Shown: in pieces, positions 62,198-64,000 of the stretch | Numbering within the stretch: position 1 is the first letter of the stretch | Layout: each line of letters begins with the position of its first letter | Origin: Gemmobacter megaterium | GTDB taxonomy: Bacteria; Pseudomonadota; Alphaproteobacteria; Rhodobacterales; Rhodobacteraceae | Reading direction: 5' to 3' | Length of the DNA: 64,000 nucleotides | Assembly (NCBI RefSeq): GCF_900156815.1 | Contig: NZ_FTOT01000002.1 | Span: 1 to 64,000 of the forward strand | Translations under genes and position numbers: made by a program | Notes under the pieces: generated by a model | The model's input: only the letters and a program-made list of their open reading frames with translations | Database searches by the model: none | What the model was told of the DNA's origin: nothing

Positions 62198-63418
62198 TCA
62201 GCGTGCAGGCCAGGGGGCCTTGGGCATGACGAAATCGCCCCGGCCAGAGGCATCGGCAGGCCCCAGCCCCACGACCCAGCCATCGCGGATCTGCCCCGCC
62301 TTGAAGATGTTCGGCATCATCTGCGAGCCCAGGTTGATCTCGCCCAGCACAGTGTCGAAGGTGCCCGATTTCAGTTCTGCCGCAATGTCATCGCCCTTGA
62401 GGCTGCCGGTACGCTCGATGGCCTGTTCCATCGCCTGAAGTGCGGCATACATCACGATGGATCCCGCGCTGTCCGGGCGGCGGCCGGTCACTTCGACATG
62501 TTTGTCGATATAGCCCTTGACCCGCTCATCGGCGAGGTTGAGGCCCCCATGCGTCAGCAGCGTATCCGCGCTGGCCCCGAAACGGTCAAGGAACATCGGA
62601 AACGCGCCGCCGATGCCCACATACATGACGTTCGGGCTGAAATTGTGCAGTTGGGCATTGTCGGTGATCGCAATGGTATCCGGCGGATAGCTGAAGGCGA
62701 CAAACGCCTTGGTGTCGCGCACCTCGGCCATGATCGAGGAAAAGTCCTGCGTGCCCACCGGATAGGTCCGGTCATAGGTCAGCTTGAACCCGGCCTCGGC
62801 AAAGGCCTTGCGCGCCGCCGCCGCAAGGTCGATCCCGAAGGCATCTGCGACCGAGACCATGGCGACATTGTCGTCGATATGCCCGGCGGCCCGTGCCTCG
62901 GCCATCAGTTCGACCACCGGCTCGGCCCAGGATGCCGCAGTGCCCGACAGCAGGAAGGCCCGCGGCCAACGCTTGATCAGATCGGGCGCGCGGTCGGTGA
63001 TCGCGGTGGGCGTCGCCTGGATATAGCCGGCCCGGTCGAACAGCGGGCCAACCGCCAGGTTCAGCGCCGTGCCCCAGGGGGCCAGCAGGATATCCACCTT
63101 GTCCTGCGTGATCAGCCGTTCTACCGCCTTGACCGCTTCTTCGGAGTTCGAGCGGTCATCATATTCGATGATCTCGATGGGGCGTATCACATCGCCCACC
63201 TTGATCCCGCCCTTCTCGCGCAGATCATGGGCCCAAAGCTGATAGTTGGGCAGGATGGTTGTGCCCGCCCCGCCGGCATTCGGCCCGGTCAGCGAGATGG
63301 CATAGCCGATTTTGACCGGCGTCGTGGCATCCTTGGCCTGGGCGGGGGCCAGTCCCAGCCCCCCCATCAGCCCGATACCGGCCAACGAGGCCATGGCGGT
63401 TCGTCTGGTGAAAGTCAT
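62198..63418 (-). CDS. livK: Branched-chain amino-acid-type ABC transporter substrate-binding protein
   Basis: A 406-residue periplasmic receptor of the LivJ/LivK (Peripla_BP_6) family. The N terminus MTFTRRTAMASLAGIGLMGG looks like a twin-arginine or Sec signal, with cleavage after AQA near residue 28. The mature protein starts KIGYAISLTGPNAGGAGTT. Ligands of this family range from amino acids and amides to aromatic acids, and the neighbouring monooxygenase gene hints at an aromatic compound, but that is inference. GGGAGG five bases upstream supports the ATG. Confidence 0.9.
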   Translation of the reverse strand: MTFTRRTAMASLAGIGLMGGLGLAPAQAKDATTPVKIGYAISLTGPNAGGAGTTILPNYQLWAHDLREKGGIKVGDVIRPIEIIEYDDRSNSEEAVKAVERLITQDKVDILLAPWGTALNLAVGPLFDRAGYIQATPTAITDRAPDLIKRWPRAFLLSGTAASWAEPVVELMAEARAAGHIDDNVAMVSVADAFGIDLAAAARKAFAEAGFKLTYDRTYPVGTQDFSSIMAEVRDTKAFVAFSYPPDTIAITDNAQLHNFSPNVMYVGIGGAFPMFLDRFGASADTLLTHGGLNLADERVKGYIDKHVEVTGRRPDSAGSIVMYAALQAMEQAIERTGSLKGDDIAAELKSGTFDTVLGEINLGSQMMPNIFKAGQIRDGWVVGLGPADASGRGDFVMPKAPWPAR

Positions 63419-63501
63419 GTCTTCCTCCCTGAAGATCGTTTGGTCGCCTGAAAGGTGCGGCCGGGCTCCTCTTCCCGCCGCACCGGCCGAAGGGCGCGGG
63501 C

Positions 63502-64000
63502 CTAGCGGGCCAGCACCTGATGCAGCACCCGTCGCAGATCGGCGGCGGGATCGTCCGTCAGCACCGGCGCACGCCAGCAGACGTGATGGTCCGGGCGCAC
63601 CAGCAGGCAGCCGCTGTCGCGGATCTCCGAGGCGCGCGCCCAGTCGCCGGAATGGTCCACATAGGGCTGACGCGGCCCGACAAGATGGGTGACAAGATCA
63701 ATCCCCATTTCTGCCGCCACATCGCGCGCCGCCGTCACCCAGCCCTCGCCACCCAACCCGGTCAGCAGGCTGAACCGCCCGTGCCCGCACAGATCCAGGG
63801 TCGACACCTCGGCCCCGGTGTCGCGCCGGTACAGCCAGACATGCGGCAGACGGGCGCCGGGCCAAGTGGTGGGTTGATAGAACAGATCGGCATCCAGTTG
63901 GAAATCGGGTTCGATCTGGCCATCGCTGACAATGGCCGCCGACCGATACCGCTGGTTCATCTCGACACCATGGGCATCGAATTCGTATTTCTTGAACGCA
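63502..64000 (-). CDS. FAD-dependent aromatic monooxygenase, C-terminal part (partial)
   Basis: The last 165 residues of a group A flavin monooxygenase of the phenol hydroxylase type, running off the window. The end of the FAD domain is seen in HGVEMNQRYRSAAIV, followed by a thioredoxin-like C-terminal domain (LDLCGHGRFSLLTGLGG, SGCLLVRPDHHVCWRAP). Such enzymes hydroxylate phenols or related acids using NAD(P)H and oxygen. The family end is complete at 63502. It lies 83 bases upstream of livK on the same strand, so the importer may supply its substrate. Confidence 0.8.
   Translation of the reverse strand, partial: AFKKYEFDAHGVEMNQRYRSAAIVSDGQIEPDFQLDADLFYQPTTWPGARLPHVWLYRRDTGAEVSTLDLCGHGRFSLLTGLGGEGWVTAARDVAAEMGIDLVTHLVGPRQPYVDHSGDWARASEIRDSGCLLVRPDHHVCWRAPVLTDDPAADLRRVLHQVLAR

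Noticed and set aside
63451-63484. Hairpin with 8-bp arms between the monooxygenase gene and livK as a terminator
   Set aside because: The loop is 15 bases and there is no T run; support is too weak for a feature.

Overview
The window is a G+C-rich chromosomal segment from an alphaproteobacterium, most likely a Rhodobacterales/Paracoccaceae-type organism. The grounds are protein style (EF-Tu, ParC, GltB, RecO, FolE2), FolE2 rather than FolE1, a BioR/BioY pair with exact BioR boxes, a TRAP transporter, branched-chain-amino-acid-type ABC genes, and dense packing with ATGA/GTGA overlaps. There is no rRNA, tRNA, CRISPR array, integrase or transposase. About 54 genes are supported, two of them with single-base frameshifts at poly-C tracts. 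No species was identified by database search.

Layout. 1-10.1 kb is housekeeping: the end of tuf, a MarR-GNAT fusion with a palindromic operator, an SH3 protein, parC, an MFS carrier, recO, a cytochrome b561, an exported MORN-repeat protein and glutamine-dependent nadE. 10.2-12.6 kb holds a 34-residue membrane peptide and a glycosyltransferase-sulfotransferase fusion. 12.8-20.4 kb is gltD and gltB, separated by an exported protein and two GFA-family zinc proteins. 20.6-29.1 kb carries uppP, a DEAD-box helicase with a 33-bp tandem-repeat tail, a periplasmic molybdopterin-domain-like protein coupled to a hybrid histidine kinase, and a frameshifted M14 peptidase.

29.1-43.8 kb is a catabolic island built around CoA thioesters: an Rrf2 regulator, a DUF35/thiolase pair, a FadB-like bifunctional enzyme, two acyl-CoA dehydrogenases, a dienoyl-CoA-reductase-like SDR, a PaaG-like isomerase/hydratase, an IclR regulator, a DctPQM TRAP transporter and an ADP-forming acyl-CoA synthetase. 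I read it as uptake, CoA activation and beta-oxidation-like breakdown of an organic acid that the sequence does not identify. A strongly structured 128-bp element lies between iclR and dctM.

43.7-48 kb is a manganese/zinc-type ABC importer under a 33-bp Fur/Mur-like palindrome. 48-50.9 kb has a DUF2332 protein, pth, a small monooxygenase-fold protein and rplY. 51-53 kb is an RTX protein whose composition differs from its neighbours. 53-58.8 kb contains an FAD-linked 2-hydroxyacid dehydrogenase, an Lrp-type regulator divergent from hppD, folE2, bioR and bioY. 58.9-63.4 kb is a complete livKHMGF-type importer, and the window ends inside an FAD-dependent aromatic monooxygenase.

The points most worth a second look are the cysteine-free SUOX-fold-like protein paired with a hybrid kinase, the structured intergenic element at 37.1 kb, the IclR/TRAP/acyl-CoA island of unknown substrate, the glycosyltransferase-sulfotransferase fusion, and the two poly-C frameshifts.
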